NCBI RefSeq assembly: GCF_001544975.2
Contig: NZ_FCOG02000005.1
Location: 119,713-183,712 of the forward strand
Direction: 5' to 3'
Length of the DNA: 64,000 bases
From: Caballeronia arationis
Lineage (GTDB): Bacteria; Pseudomonadota; Gammaproteobacteria; Burkholderiales; Burkholderiaceae
Shown here piece after piece: positions 12,134 through 21,606 of this stretch. The stretch's first letter is position 1; every line of letters begins with the position of its first letter. The position numbers were made by a program, and so were the translations under genes. The notes below the pieces were generated by a model, which was not told the DNA's origin, searched no databases, and saw nothing but the letters and a program-made list of their open reading frames with translations.

Positions 12134-12265
12134 GGCCAGTTTCTCCCGCGTCCGGCGCGGCCTCGCCCCTCCCGGGCCGCTGTCAGCCACGTCTGCCGGC
12201 TCGTCGCGCTCAACGCCGGACGCACCCCGCTCTTCTCAAGCCAACTTTCCCGTTCGGCCATCCCC

Positions 12266-14338
12266 ATGAATCGTTACCCCCTTTGGAAATACGCCGTGAT
12301 GCTGGTGGCGCTCGTCATCGGCCTCGTGTACACGCTGCCCAATTTCTTCGGCGAAGCGCCGGCGGTGCAGGTGTCGAGCGGCAAGGCAACGGTCAAGCTC
12401 GATTCGTCCACCCTCGACAAGGTCGAGAGCGCGCTCGCCGCCAATCAGGTGAAGCCCGATGAAGTGACGTTCGACAATTCGTCGACCAACGCGAACATCC
12501 GCGTGCGCCTGAAAGACACCGACACGCAGTTGCGCGTGAAGGACGTCCTGCAGAAGTCGCTAAATCCCGATCCGTCCGACCCGATCTACATCGTCGCGCT
12601 GAACCTGCAGGCTGCGTCGCCCCGCTGGCTGACCGCGCTGCACGCGCTGCCGATGTATCTCGGCCTCGACCTGCGCGGCGGCGTGCACTTCCTGCTGCAA
12701 GTCGACATGGCCGGCGCGCTGAACAAGAAACTCGATTCCGACGCTGCCGACGCGCGCGCGCTGCTGCGCGACAAGAACATCCGCGATGGCGGCGTGAACC
12801 GCGTGGCGCAGTCGGTCGTCGTCAATTTCTCCGATCAGGCGGTGGCGGACAACGCGCGCCAGATGCTCGCGACCGGAGTAAGCGAACTGCAATGGGCGAC
12901 GCGCCAGGGCGGCGACGGTTATCAGGTCGTCGGCACCTTCACGCCGGCGGCGCAGAAGCTGGTCGAAGACGGCGCGCTCAAGCAGAACATCACGACGCTG
13001 CATAACCGCGTGAACGAACTCGGCGTCGCGGAGCCGGTGATCCAGCAGCAAGGCTCCGACCGCATCGTGGTCGAACTGCCGGGCGTGCAGGACACGGCGA
13101 AGGCGAAGGACATCATCGGCCGCACGGCGACGCTCGAAGCGCGTCTCGCCGACCCGACCAACACGCATCCGAATCCGAACGACCCGGTCCCGCCGGGCGA
13201 CGAACTCTTCACGCAGGGCAATTCGACGCCGGTTCTCTTGCGCAAGCAGGTGATCTTCACCGGCGACCGCATCATCGACGCGTCGGCGAGCTTCGACGAG
13301 CATCAGCGTCCTTCGGTGAGCATCCGGCTGGATGCGGCAGGCGGCCGCGCGGTGAGCAGCGTGTCGCGCGACAACATCGGCAAGCCGATGGCGATGGTGC
13401 TGTTCGAAAAGGGCAAGGGCGAAGTGCTGACGGTCGCGACCATTCAGTCCGAACTGGGCGACCGCTTCCAGATCACTGGCCAGCCGACGCCGCAGGCCGC
13501 CACCGATCTCGCGCTGCTTCTGCGCGCCGGCTCGCTTGCCGCGCCGATGGACATCATCGAGGAACGCACGATCGGCCCGAGTCTCGGCGCCGACAACATC
13601 AAGAAGGGCTTCGATTCGGTTCAGTACGGCTTTGCCGCGATCGCCGTCTTCATGATCGCGTACTACATGCTGTTCGGCCTGATCTCGATGCTGTCGCTGT
13701 CGGTGAACCTGCTGCTCCTCGTTGCGATCCTGTCGATGTTGCAGGCCACGCTCACGCTGCCCGGCATCGCCGCTATCGCACTCGCACTCGGTATGGCGAT
13801 CGACGCGAACGTGCTGATCAACGAGCGTATCCGCGAGGAACTGCGCAACGGCGCGCCGCCGCAACTCGCCATCCAGAACGGCTTCTCGCACGCCTGGGCG
13901 ACGATTCTCGACTCGAACGTGACGACGCTCATCGCCGGCCTTGCGCTGCTCGCGTTCGGCTCGGGTCCGGTGCGCGGCTTCGCGGTCGTGCATTGCATCG
14001 GCATTCTCACGTCGATGTTCTCGGCCGTGTTCTTCTCGCGCGGTCTCGTGAACCTCTGGTACGGCGGCAAGAAGAAACTGCAGACGCTCGCGATCGGCCA
14101 GGTATGGCGTCCGGAAGGCGGCGATACCGCTGCCGCGACCGCCCACTATCTGGCGATGCAACGCGGCGACGACTCCCCCGTCGACGAAATCGTCCAGCCC
14201 GCGAAGGCCAAGGCGAAGACCCCGGTTCCCGCGCGTGCGGCCAGCCAGGCCGCAGCACCCGCACGCACCGGCAAGCCGGTCGCGCGCCGCCGCTCGGGTC
14301 CGGGCGTCGATCAAAAGAAACCGGGCTCGTCCCGCTGA
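12266..14338 (+). CDS. secD: Protein translocase subunit SecD
   Basis: The 690-residue RND-type membrane protein pairs with SecF to drive late steps of protein export using the proton gradient. It has an N-terminal transmembrane helix, the periplasmic P1 region beginning with DLRGGVHFLLQVD, and a C-terminal membrane block with GIAAIALALGMAIDANVLINERIREE. The last 80 or so residues form a long Ala/Lys/Arg-rich cytoplasmic tail, longer than in E. coli (615 aa), as often seen in Burkholderiaceae. Confidence 0.97.
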   Translation: MNRYPLWKYAVMLVALVIGLVYTLPNFFGEAPAVQVSSGKATVKLDSSTLDKVESALAANQVKPDEVTFDNSSTNANIRVRLKDTDTQLRVKDVLQKSLNPDPSDPIYIVALNLQAASPRWLTALHALPMYLGLDLRGGVHFLLQVDMAGALNKKLDSDAADARALLRDKNIRDGGVNRVAQSVVVNFSDQAVADNARQMLATGVSELQWATRQGGDGYQVVGTFTPAAQKLVEDGALKQNITTLHNRVNELGVAEPVIQQQGSDRIVVELPGVQDTAKAKDIIGRTATLEARLADPTNTHPNPNDPVPPGDELFTQGNSTPVLLRKQVIFTGDRIIDASASFDEHQRPSVSIRLDAAGGRAVSSVSRDNIGKPMAMVLFEKGKGEVLTVATIQSELGDRFQITGQPTPQAATDLALLLRAGSLAAPMDIIEERTIGPSLGADNIKKGFDSVQYGFAAIAVFMIAYYMLFGLISMLSLSVNLLLLVAILSMLQATLTLPGIAAIALALGMAIDANVLINERIREELRNGAPPQLAIQNGFSHAWATILDSNVTTLIAGLALLAFGSGPVRGFAVVHCIGILTSMFSAVFFSRGLVNLWYGGKKKLQTLAIGQVWRPEGGDTAAATAHYLAMQRGDDSPVDEIVQPAKAKAKTPVPARAASQAAAPARTGKPVARRRSGPGVDQKKPGSSR

Positions 14339-14355
14339 GCCCCGGAGAGTAGACC

Positions 14356-15306
14356 ATGGAATTTTTCCGCATTCGTCGTGACCTGCCGCTGATGCAGCGC
14401 GCGTTGATCTTCAACGCGATCTCGCTCATCACTTTTCTTGCGGCCGTGTTTTTCCTCGTGCATCGCGGGCTGCATCTGTCGGTGGAGTTCACCGGCGGGA
14501 CGGTCGTCGAGGTGCAATATCCGCAGGCCGTGTCGCTCGAACCAGTGCGCGACACGATGGCGAAGCTCGGTTACGCCGACGCGCAGGTGCAGAACTTCGG
14601 CACCTCGCGCGACGTGCTGATCCGCCTGCCGCTCAAGCAGGGCCTGACGTCCGCCCAGCAGAGCGAACAGGTGATGACCGCCCTGAAGGGTCAGGACGCG
14701 CAGGCGCAATTGCAGCGCGTCGAGTTCGTCGGCCCGCAGGTCGGCAAGGAACTGGTGACGAACGGCCTGCTCGCGCTCGCGTGCGTGGTGATCGGCATCA
14801 TCGTCTACCTGTCGTTCCGCTTCGAGTGGAAGTACGCGGTGGCGGGCGTGATCGCCAACCTGCACGACGTCGTGATCATCCTCGGGTTCTTCGCGTTCTT
14901 TCAGTGGGAGTTTTCGCTCTCGGTGCTCGCGGCGATTCTCGCGGTGCTCGGCTACTCGGTGAACGAATCGGTCGTTATCTTCGACCGGATCCGCGAAACC
15001 TTCCGCAAGCAGCGCAAGATGAGCGTGATCGAAGTGATCAACCACGCGATCACGAGCACGATGTCGCGAACCATCATCACCCACGGCTGTACGGAAATGA
15101 TGGTGCTCTCGATGTTCTTCTTCGGCGGCCCGACGCTTCACTACTTCGCGCTCGCGCTGACGGTCGGTATCCTGTTCGGTATCTATTCGTCGGTGTTCGT
15201 GGCGGCAGCCATCGCGATGTGGCTCGGCGTGAAGCGCGAGGACCTCGTGAAGGAAAAGAAGTCGAAGTACGATCCGAACGATCCGAACGCGGGCGCGGAA
15301 GTCTGA
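14356..15306 (+). CDS. secF: Protein translocase subunit SecF
   Basis: The 316-residue partner of SecD starts 17 bases after the secD stop. It shows the family motif VEFTGGTVVEVQYP at about residues 40-53, five further membrane segments, and the conserved GYSVNESVVIFDRIRE motif. A strong terminator 25 bases downstream closes the yajC-secDF operon. Confidence 0.97.
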   Translation: MEFFRIRRDLPLMQRALIFNAISLITFLAAVFFLVHRGLHLSVEFTGGTVVEVQYPQAVSLEPVRDTMAKLGYADAQVQNFGTSRDVLIRLPLKQGLTSAQQSEQVMTALKGQDAQAQLQRVEFVGPQVGKELVTNGLLALACVVIGIIVYLSFRFEWKYAVAGVIANLHDVVIILGFFAFFQWEFSLSVLAAILAVLGYSVNESVVIFDRIRETFRKQRKMSVIEVINHAITSTMSRTIITHGCTEMMVLSMFFFGGPTLHYFALALTVGILFGIYSSVFVAAAIAMWLGVKREDLVKEKKSKYDPNDPNAGAEV

Positions 15307-15328
15307 TCCTTCCTGCCGCAGAATGAAC

Positions 15329-15361
15329 AAAAGGCCGGTTCACGATGTGAACCGGCCTTTT
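15329..15361. terminator. Bidirectional terminator between secF and the YceI gene
   Basis: A near-perfect stem, AAAGGCCGGTTCAC with GTGAACCGGCCTTT, surrounds a 3-base loop. It is flanked by A on the left and T on the right and serves both converging transcripts. Confidence 0.88.
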
Positions 15362-15382
15362 GCATTTTTCAGGCGGTGAAGC

Positions 15383-15961
15383 TTATTGCTTGATGCCTTC
15401 TGCCTGGATGTGCAGCACGGTCTTCAGGCTGAAACCGTAGGACTTGCCGTAGTCCATGCCGAAGTCGCCGCGATCGAACGTCGCCGTTGCTTCCGTGCCG
15501 CACACTTCCTTCTTCAGCATCGGGTTCTGGAAACACTTGAACGACTCGATCGTCAGGTTCATCGGCTTGGTGACGCCGTGCATCGTCAGCGTGCCTTCCA
15601 CTGCCACCGGCTTGTCGCCGTCGAACTTGATCGACGTGCCCTTGTAGACGGCCGTCGGGAACTTCGCGACGTCGAAGAATTCAGCCTTCTGCAGGTGCTC
15701 GTTCAGCTTCTCGTTGCCCGTGTTGATCGATGCCACGTCGATCGTCACGTTCACCGTGCCGGTCTTCGCCGCGCGATCGAGCGTCACGGTGCCGCTCGAC
15801 TTGTTGAACTTGCCGCGCCACGTCGACACGCCACCGAAGTGGTCCGCCTCGAAGCTCGGATAGGTGTGGTTCGGGTCGAGCTGATACGTATCGGCGGCCA
15901 TCGCATTAAATGACATGCCTGCGACGAGCGCACCCGCTGCGATCAAAAGTTGCTTCTTCAA
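15383..15961 (-). CDS. YceI-family periplasmic lipocalin-like protein (copy 1), TTG start
   Basis: A 192-residue protein with a signal peptide ([21 protein letters not shown], cut before ADTYQLDP) and a YceI beta-barrel that binds polyisoprenoid-type lipids. No ATG fits: the frame upstream has non-secretory sequence that overlaps the next gene. The TTG at 15961 is preceded by AGGAG at good spacing and gives a complete signal peptide. It follows the second YceI gene by 26 bases in a cytochrome b561-yceI-yceI operon. Confidence 0.9.
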   Translation of the reverse strand: MKKQLLIAAGALVAGMSFNAMAADTYQLDPNHTYPSFEADHFGGVSTWRGKFNKSSGTVTLDRAAKTGTVNVTIDVASINTGNEKLNEHLQKAEFFDVAKFPTAVYKGTSIKFDGDKPVAVEGTLTMHGVTKPMNLTIESFKCFQNPMLKKEVCGTEATATFDRGDFGMDYGKSYGFSLKTVLHIQAEGIKQ

Positions 15962-15987
15962 GTTCTTCTCCTGGCTGGTTGTGCCGC

Positions 15988-16551
15988 TCACTTCTTCGCG
16001 GCGACGATGTGAAATTTGATGACGACGTCGTCCGCCACCACCGAAGTGTCCTTCCATTCCCCGGTACCGACGTCGAACTGCGTGCGCTTGATCGGAAGCG
16101 ACCCGTCAAAGGTTTCCGTCGCGCCCTGCTGCGTGACGGTGACAGGGACCGTGACCGTCTGCGACTTGCCCTTGATGGTCAGCTTGCCCGTGACCTTGTA
16201 CTGGTTCGTGCCGGCCGGCGCGATCGCCGTCGAGGCGAAGGTCGCGCTCGGAAAGGCGGCGCTGTCGAACCATTCCTTGCCGCGGACCTGCTTGTTGTAT
16301 TCGTCGTCGCCGAGGTCGTAGCTGCCCGTGTCGATGGAGATGTTCGCGCTGCCCGCTGCCGGCTTCGACGCGTCGAAGCTGATCTGCGCGGTGAACTTCT
16401 TGAACTTGCCGTCGACGGGCACGTTCATCTGCTTCGACGTCGCGATGACCGTGCTCTTCGCCGTGTCGACCTGCGCGTAAGCGGCGACGGCCGCGGCGAG
16501 CGATGTGGCGGCCACGCCTGCCAGGACCCAACGTTGGAGATTCGCTTTCAT
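15988..16551 (-). CDS. YceI-family periplasmic lipocalin-like protein (copy 2)
   Basis: A 187-residue YceI protein, starting at the ATG at 16551 with signal peptide [20 protein letters not shown] ending AYAQ. The barrel carries [17 protein letters not shown] and the [12 protein letters not shown] segment. It diverges clearly from the neighbouring copy, so the pair is an old duplication rather than a recent repeat. Placement between cytochrome b561 and the other YceI gene suggests a quinone- or isoprenoid-related envelope role (inference). Confidence 0.9.
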   Translation of the reverse strand: MKANLQRWVLAGVAATSLAAAVAAYAQVDTAKSTVIATSKQMNVPVDGKFKKFTAQISFDASKPAAGSANISIDTGSYDLGDDEYNKQVRGKEWFDSAAFPSATFASTAIAPAGTNQYKVTGKLTIKGKSQTVTVPVTVTQQGATETFDGSLPIKRTQFDVGTGEWKDTSVVADDVVIKFHIVAAKK

Positions 16552-16686
16552 GTCTTCCTTGTTCTTTGTTGATTCACGCAAATGATCGGCGCAAAAAGAG
16601 ACGCAACCTGTATTGAAATGCAAAAAGCGGTCAAAACAATCCGCAGCGGGGAAATGCGCCGCCAACGGACGGGAAACAGTGCGCGG

Positions 16687-17259
16687 CTACTTCACGAACG
16701 GAAGCATGCGTCCGAGCAGGCCGTCGCGATCGACGAAATGATGCTTGAGCGCCGCGAGGACGTGCATGACGACGAGCGCAAGCAGTGCATAGTTGAGCCA
16801 TACGTGCACGAGCCGCAGCGTGCCCTTGAGCGCCTGATCCGGTCCGATGATCGTCGGCAGTGGCAGCACACCGAGATAGACCACCTGGATGCCCGCCGCC
16901 GAGCTGTAGAAGTAGCCGGAAATGGGGATCACGAGCATCAGAAGGTAGAGCAGAAAATGCGTGATGTGCGCGGCGCCCTTTTGCCAGGCCGCCATGCCGT
17001 CGGGCATTGCAGGCGCGCGATGGTTGATTCGCCACAGCACGCGCAAGGCGGCCAGCGCGAACACCGTCACGCCGATCCACTTGTGCCACGAGAAATACTT
17101 GAGCTTCGTCGGCGTGAAGCCGGGGATGTCCGTCATGATCCAGCCGAGCCAGAATCCGCCCACGATCAGCAACGCGATCAGCCAGTGAAGGCCGATTGCC
17201 GTGCCGCTGTAGCGGGTCGTCGACGAGAGATTGGCGCTGCCTTGCACGCTGCTTTCCAT
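16687..17259 (-). CDS. Cytochrome b561 family di-haem membrane protein
   Basis: This 190-residue protein has four transmembrane helices and the conserved histidines of the CybB family: IGLHWLIALL near residue 25, FSWHKWIGVTV, AAHITHFLLYLLML, and LVHVWLNYALLALVVMHVLAALKHH. The family passes electrons between quinol and acceptors such as superoxide. It is the first gene of the b561-yceI-yceI group, a known pairing (E. coli YceJ-YceI). Confidence 0.93.
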   Translation of the reverse strand: MESSVQGSANLSSTTRYSGTAIGLHWLIALLIVGGFWLGWIMTDIPGFTPTKLKYFSWHKWIGVTVFALAALRVLWRINHRAPAMPDGMAAWQKGAAHITHFLLYLLMLVIPISGYFYSSAAGIQVVYLGVLPLPTIIGPDQALKGTLRLVHVWLNYALLALVVMHVLAALKHHFVDRDGLLGRMLPFVK

Positions 17260-17686
17260 GGAGGACCTGACAGAAGGATTGCGGGATTGCGAAAAAACCA
17301 GTCGATCTTCGTCGACCGGTGTTCAAGGCCGCCATCGTACCCGAACGGAAACGAACGGGCTTGACGCTCCAAAACACCTGCTTCGCCGCCGCGCACGCCC
17401 GCCGGCATTGGCTTTGACGGCTTTTATGCGCTCATTCTCGCAGCCGCGTTCTGCTGCTGCAACGAACTATTCCACCGGTGCAACGCTCCGAAGCGCCATG
17501 ACCCCAATGGCGGCCACATGGACTAAACGCATGAATCCTTGTATTCATTCCGAAACAGTCGCGTGACATGTGTGCGAATTGTGTCATTTGGTACCATGCG
17601 CACTGGCCCGCCGCTTGCTAGAAACGCCGGTCGCCGGTGAACCGGTGCTTTGGAATGCACGCTTGAGGAGCCCAGGCATCTCGTCC
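17260..17686. other. 427-bp intergenic region between divergent cytochrome b561 and pqiA
   Basis: No convincing gene. It holds the divergent promoters. Visible elements are an ATGAAT-N6-ATTCAT inverted repeat (17531-17548) and a sigma-54-like -24/-12 element (17604-17618), both on the pqiA side. Confidence 0.6.
17604..17618 (+). promoter_or_regulatory. Putative sigma-54 promoter of the pqi operon
   Basis: TGGCCCG-N4-TTGC followed by T matches the -24/-12 consensus (TGGCACG-N4-TTGCW) except for one base. The invariant GG and GC are 10 bases apart. It lies 69 bases before the pqiA ATG. No enhancer site is recognised with certainty. Confidence 0.45.
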
Positions 17687-18388
17687 ATGAAAGAAGCAGA
17701 ACAGAAGGAAACAGTCGATCTGATCGCGTGTCACGAGTGCGACGCACTCCTCTCCAGGCGAAGCCTGCCCCGCCGCACAACAGCGCATTGCCCGCGCTGC
17801 GGGACGCTGCTCTATCGCGCGATGTCGTCGAATCTCGACCGCGTCTGTGCGATCACGCTTGCCGCGCTCATCACGTTTCTCATTGCGCAGGCGTTTCCGA
17901 TCGTCGAGCTGGATGCGAACGGCCTCGTCTCCCAGACGACGCTGATCGGCGCGATCGTCGCGCTGTGGGACGAGAACATGCAGGTGGTCGCGGTGCTCGT
18001 GTTCTGCTCGACGATTCTCTTCCCGCTGACCGAACTCGTCGCGCTGCTCTATGTGCTCGTGCCGTTGCGCGCGGGCTATGTGCCGGGCGGCTTCAACCTG
18101 GTGCTGCGCGCGATCCAGGCCGTGCGGCCGTGGGGAATGATCGAAGTGTTCATGCTCGGCATCCTGGTCACGCTCGTGAAGATGGTGAGCATCGCGCGCG
18201 TGATCCCCGAAGCCGCGCTCTTCGCGTTCGGCGCGCTCACGCTGATGATCGCGGTCGTCGTGAGTTTCGATCCGGGCGTGCTGTGGGACATCGCCGAGCG
18301 CCTGCCGAGGCGCCGCGCCGCGCGCGTGAGGGCCAGGCGCATGCGACGGAACCGGGAATCGGCCGGCTCCGCGACGAAACATGGATGA
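17687..18388 (+). CDS. pqiA: Paraquat-inducible protein A (first half-size PqiA)
   Basis: A 233-residue integral membrane protein with one PqiA domain. An N-terminal zinc-ribbon-like CHECD...CPRCG motif (about residues 15-40) is followed by four membrane segments and the conserved QAFPIVELDANG. E. coli PqiA has two such domains in one chain; here they are separate genes. The ATG at 17687 has a poorly spaced Shine-Dalgarno, and the frame is open upstream, so a slightly earlier start is possible. It heads pqiAABC, an envelope lipid-transport system. Confidence 0.9.
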   Translation: MKEAEQKETVDLIACHECDALLSRRSLPRRTTAHCPRCGTLLYRAMSSNLDRVCAITLAALITFLIAQAFPIVELDANGLVSQTTLIGAIVALWDENMQVVAVLVFCSTILFPLTELVALLYVLVPLRAGYVPGGFNLVLRAIQAVRPWGMIEVFMLGILVTLVKMVSIARVIPEAALFAFGALTLMIAVVVSFDPGVLWDIAERLPRRRAARVRARRMRRNRESAGSATKHG

Positions 18389-18400
18389 GGACCGCCCATC

Positions 18401-19081
18401 ATGAATGAATCCACCGACATGACTGTCGAGCCAGCCGAGCCCGACCTGCACTACACGACCGCGTCGCGGGCGGGACTCGTCGCGTGTCATTCGTGCGGGC
18501 GCGTCCAGCCGCGCGCATACACCGTCGAAAAGCAGCGCTGCGCGCGCTGCGACGCCACGCTGCACCGGCGCCATCCGGACAGCATCGCGCGCACCTGGGC
18601 GCTGCTCATCACCGCGGCGATCCTCTACATCCCGGCGAACCTGTATCCGGTGATGCACACCGCGTCGATCCTCGGCTCCGAGGACGACACCATCATGAGC
18701 GGCGTCGCGCTCTTCTGGAACGACGGCGACTATCCGCTTGCGGCGGTGATCTTCATCGCGAGCATTCTCGTGCCGATGCTGAAGCTCGGCACGCTCGCGT
18801 TCCTCGCGTGGACCGTGCGGACGCGCTCGACATGGCGGCCGCGCCAGCGCACGACGCTCTATCGCGCGGTCGAGCGCATCGGCCGCTGGTCGATGCTCGA
18901 CGTCTTCGTCATCACGCTCACGGTCGCGCTGGTGCGCTTCCGCTCGCTCGCCGTCATCACGGCGGGGCCGGGCGCACTCGCATTCGCGGCGGTCGTCGTG
19001 CTGACGATGCTCGCTTCAATGCAATTCGATCCGCGCCTCATGTGGGACAACATCGAACCCTCAGGAAAGAAATATGACTAG
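18401..19081 (+). CDS. Paraquat-inducible protein A (second half-size PqiA)
   Basis: The 226-residue protein is a second PqiA domain. It has CHSCG...CARCD cysteines (about residues 26-50), then ILYIPANLYPVMHT and three more hydrophobic segments. It starts 12 bases after the first PqiA, and its last 8 bases overlap pqiB, which indicates translational coupling. The two proteins probably form the inner-membrane part that anchors PqiB. Confidence 0.92.
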   Translation: MNESTDMTVEPAEPDLHYTTASRAGLVACHSCGRVQPRAYTVEKQRCARCDATLHRRHPDSIARTWALLITAAILYIPANLYPVMHTASILGSEDDTIMSGVALFWNDGDYPLAAVIFIASILVPMLKLGTLAFLAWTVRTRSTWRPRQRTTLYRAVERIGRWSMLDVFVITLTVALVRFRSLAVITAGPGALAFAAVVVLTMLASMQFDPRLMWDNIEPSGKKYD

Positions 19082-20744
19082 TCCGCAAGGGCCGAACGAG
19101 CCGAACGAATCCACCAACGGCGGCAAAAGCAACGGCGGCAACGGCGGCGGCCTGCCGCCCAACCTGCCTGAGCCCGTCATCGAACCGCGCAGCCGCTGGC
19201 TGCCGTCGCTCGTCTGGGTGATTCCGCTCGTCGCCGCGCTCGTGGGCGTGCTGCTGGTGGTAAAGACGGTCGCCGGGCGCGGACCGACCATCACGATAAG
19301 CTTCGTGAGCGCCGAAGGGCTGGAGCCGGGCAAGACGAAACTCAAGTACAAGGACGTCGATGTCGGCACCGTCAAGACGATCACGCTCTCGAAGGACCAT
19401 GCGCGCGTGCTCGTCGACGTGCAATTGACGAAGGAAGCCTCCGACTTCGCCGTGAAGGACACGCGCTTCTGGGTCGTGCGTCCGCGGGTCGCGGCAAGCG
19501 GCGTGAGCGGGCTTTCGACACTCCTGTCGGGCGCGTATATCGGCGTGGACGCGGGCAAGTCCGACGAGGACCAGACGGAGTTCGTCGGGCTGGAGACGCC
19601 GCCGGCCGTCACCGGCGACCAGAAAGGCCACAAGTTCACGCTGCGCGGCGAGTCGCTCGGCTCGATCGACATCGGCTCGCCGATCTACTACCGGCGCGTG
19701 CAGGTCGGCCAGGTGACCGGCTTTTCACTCGACAAGGACGGCACCGGTGTGACGATGCAGGTGTTCGTCAACGCGCCGTACGACCAGTACGTCGGCGCGA
19801 ATTCGCGCTGGTGGCACGCGAGCGGCGTCGACCTGCGGCTCGATTCCAGCGGTTTCAAGCTCAACACGCAGTCGCTCGCGACGGTCGTGCTCGGCGGTAT
19901 CGCGTTCCAGACGCCGCCGAACCAGCAGCCGGGCCAGCAGGCGCAGGACAACATGACGTTTCGCCTGGGCTCCGACGAAGCCGATGCGATGCGCGATCCG
20001 GACGGCACGCCGCTGCGCGTCGTGATGAACTTCAACCAGTCGCTGCGCGGGCTGTCGGTCGGCGCGCCGGTCGACTTCCGCGGTATCGTGCTCGGGCAGG
20101 TGACGAACATCGGCATCGAATACGATCCGAAAGCGCGCAATTTCATGATGCCGGTCACGATCAATCTCTATCCGGACCGCCTCGGCCGCCGCACGCGCGA
20201 CGCGTTGCCCTCGCCCGGATCGACGGCGAGCCAGGAACTGCTGCAACGCCTTGTCCAGCATGGCCTGCGCGGGCAGTTGCGCACGGGCAACCTGCTGACG
20301 AGCCAGTTGTACATCGCGCTCGACTTCTTCCCGAAGGCGGCGCAGGTGAAGATCAACGCGAGTGCCGATCCGCTCGAACTGCCAACCGTGCCGAACACGC
20401 TCGACGAACTGCAGCTGCAAGTCGCCGATATTGCGAAGAAGCTCGACAAGATCCCGTTCGACGAGATCGGTGCGAACCTGAACAGCTCGCTCAAGAACGC
20501 GAACAGCCTCTTCAAGCAGCTCGACACGCAGGTCGCGCCTGAAGCACGCGACACGCTGTCGGCCGCGCGCAAGACCTTCGCCGACGCGCAGTCGACGCTG
20601 CAGCAGGATTCGCCGCTGCAGTCCGACGTGCATCAGGCGCTCCAGGAACTCACGCGGACGCTGCAATCCCTCAATGCGCTCTCCGATTACCTGGAACGTC
20701 ATCCGGAATCGTTGCTGCGCGGCAAATCAGGAGACAAACCATGA
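19074..20744 (+). CDS. pqiB: MCE-domain lipid transport protein PqiB
   Basis: The 556-residue protein has one N-terminal membrane anchor (SLVWVIPLVAALVGVLLVV, about residues 42-60), three MCE/MlaD domains in tandem, and a C-terminal helical part (LDELQLQVADIAKKLDKIP onward) able to form the needle seen in E. coli PqiB. It is proposed to form a periplasmic tunnel moving lipids between inner and outer membrane. It overlaps the second pqiA by 8 bases and pqiC by 4 bases. Confidence 0.95.
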   Translation: MTSPQGPNEPNESTNGGKSNGGNGGGLPPNLPEPVIEPRSRWLPSLVWVIPLVAALVGVLLVVKTVAGRGPTITISFVSAEGLEPGKTKLKYKDVDVGTVKTITLSKDHARVLVDVQLTKEASDFAVKDTRFWVVRPRVAASGVSGLSTLLSGAYIGVDAGKSDEDQTEFVGLETPPAVTGDQKGHKFTLRGESLGSIDIGSPIYYRRVQVGQVTGFSLDKDGTGVTMQVFVNAPYDQYVGANSRWWHASGVDLRLDSSGFKLNTQSLATVVLGGIAFQTPPNQQPGQQAQDNMTFRLGSDEADAMRDPDGTPLRVVMNFNQSLRGLSVGAPVDFRGIVLGQVTNIGIEYDPKARNFMMPVTINLYPDRLGRRTRDALPSPGSTASQELLQRLVQHGLRGQLRTGNLLTSQLYIALDFFPKAAQVKINASADPLELPTVPNTLDELQLQVADIAKKLDKIPFDEIGANLNSSLKNANSLFKQLDTQVAPEARDTLSAARKTFADAQSTLQQDSPLQSDVHQALQELTRTLQSLNALSDYLERHPESLLRGKSGDKP

Positions 20745-21448
20745 GGTCCGGCGCGCTTTTCTTGATGACCGCAAGCGTCGTTTCGCTGCTGGCGGGCTGC
20801 GCTTCGTCGCCGTCGAGCCGCTTCTACACGCTTGGCGGCGATGCCGCGCCAGCGGCCGCGTCGATGCCGGCTTCGTTCTATGTCGAAGTGCCGCCCGTCG
20901 ACATGCCGCCGCAGGTCGCCAAAAACCAGTTGGTCGTGCAGACAAGCCCCGCGCAGGTCCAGGTGCTCGAGCAGGAACGCTGGGCGTCGCTGCCCGCCGA
21001 CGAAGTGCGGCGCGCGCTGTCGGCGGATCTCACGCGGCAGCTCGGCGCAATCGATGTCTACAACACGCCGCGTCCGGACTCCGTGCCGGTCTATCGCGTG
21101 AAGGTAAATGTGCAGCGCTTCGAGTCGTGGCCGGGTTCGCAGGCGGTGATCGATGCCGTCTGGAGCGTGCGCGCCGCGGGTTCGCAAACGGTGCTCACGT
21201 GCCGGACCGTGGCGCAGCAGCCGGTCGCCGCGGGCTACGACGCGCTCGTCGCGGGACACCGGAAAGCGGTCGACCAACTCGCTGCCGAGATTGCCGCGGG
21301 CGTTCGCGAAGTCAGCGCGATTCCCGCGCCGGCGGCCGCGGCGGCCGAAGGCGCTTCGTCGGCGAGGGCGAAGGTGCGGATGCCGGTGGCAACGCGGCCG
21401 CTGCCGTGTCCGGTGGCGAGCGCCTCGGCGAACGCGCCGGCAAATTGA
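20741..21448 (+). CDS. pqiC: PqiC outer-membrane lipoprotein (ABC-type transport auxiliary)
   Basis: A 235-residue lipoprotein with signal peptide and lipobox LLAGC (Cys at residue 19). The following SSRFYTLGG motif is typical of the DUF330/PqiC family. PqiC meets the PqiB needle at the outer membrane. The extra C-terminal Ala-rich tail is poorly conserved in the family. It overlaps pqiB by 4 bases (ATGA). Confidence 0.93.
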   Translation: MRSGALFLMTASVVSLLAGCASSPSSRFYTLGGDAAPAAASMPASFYVEVPPVDMPPQVAKNQLVVQTSPAQVQVLEQERWASLPADEVRRALSADLTRQLGAIDVYNTPRPDSVPVYRVKVNVQRFESWPGSQAVIDAVWSVRAAGSQTVLTCRTVAQQPVAAGYDALVAGHRKAVDQLAAEIAAGVREVSAIPAPAAAAAEGASSARAKVRMPVATRPLPCPVASASANAPAN

Positions 21449-21606
21449 AGCGCCGAACCGGAAGCAGAACTGACGAGGCGCGCCGGCAGCTCGACGAATC
21501 TGTTGTCGCCCTGCCACAACGCCGCTATCTCGAAATCACCTTACGGCAATGTCGGGCGGTTAAGATCGATCTCCACGATCAATCCCGCTGAAAACCGCAA
21601 GAAGAG

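Noticed and set aside
12560..14314. 584-codon antisense frame opposite secD
   Set aside because: A typical arginine-rich shadow frame of a high-GC gene; secD is unmistakable on the plus strand.
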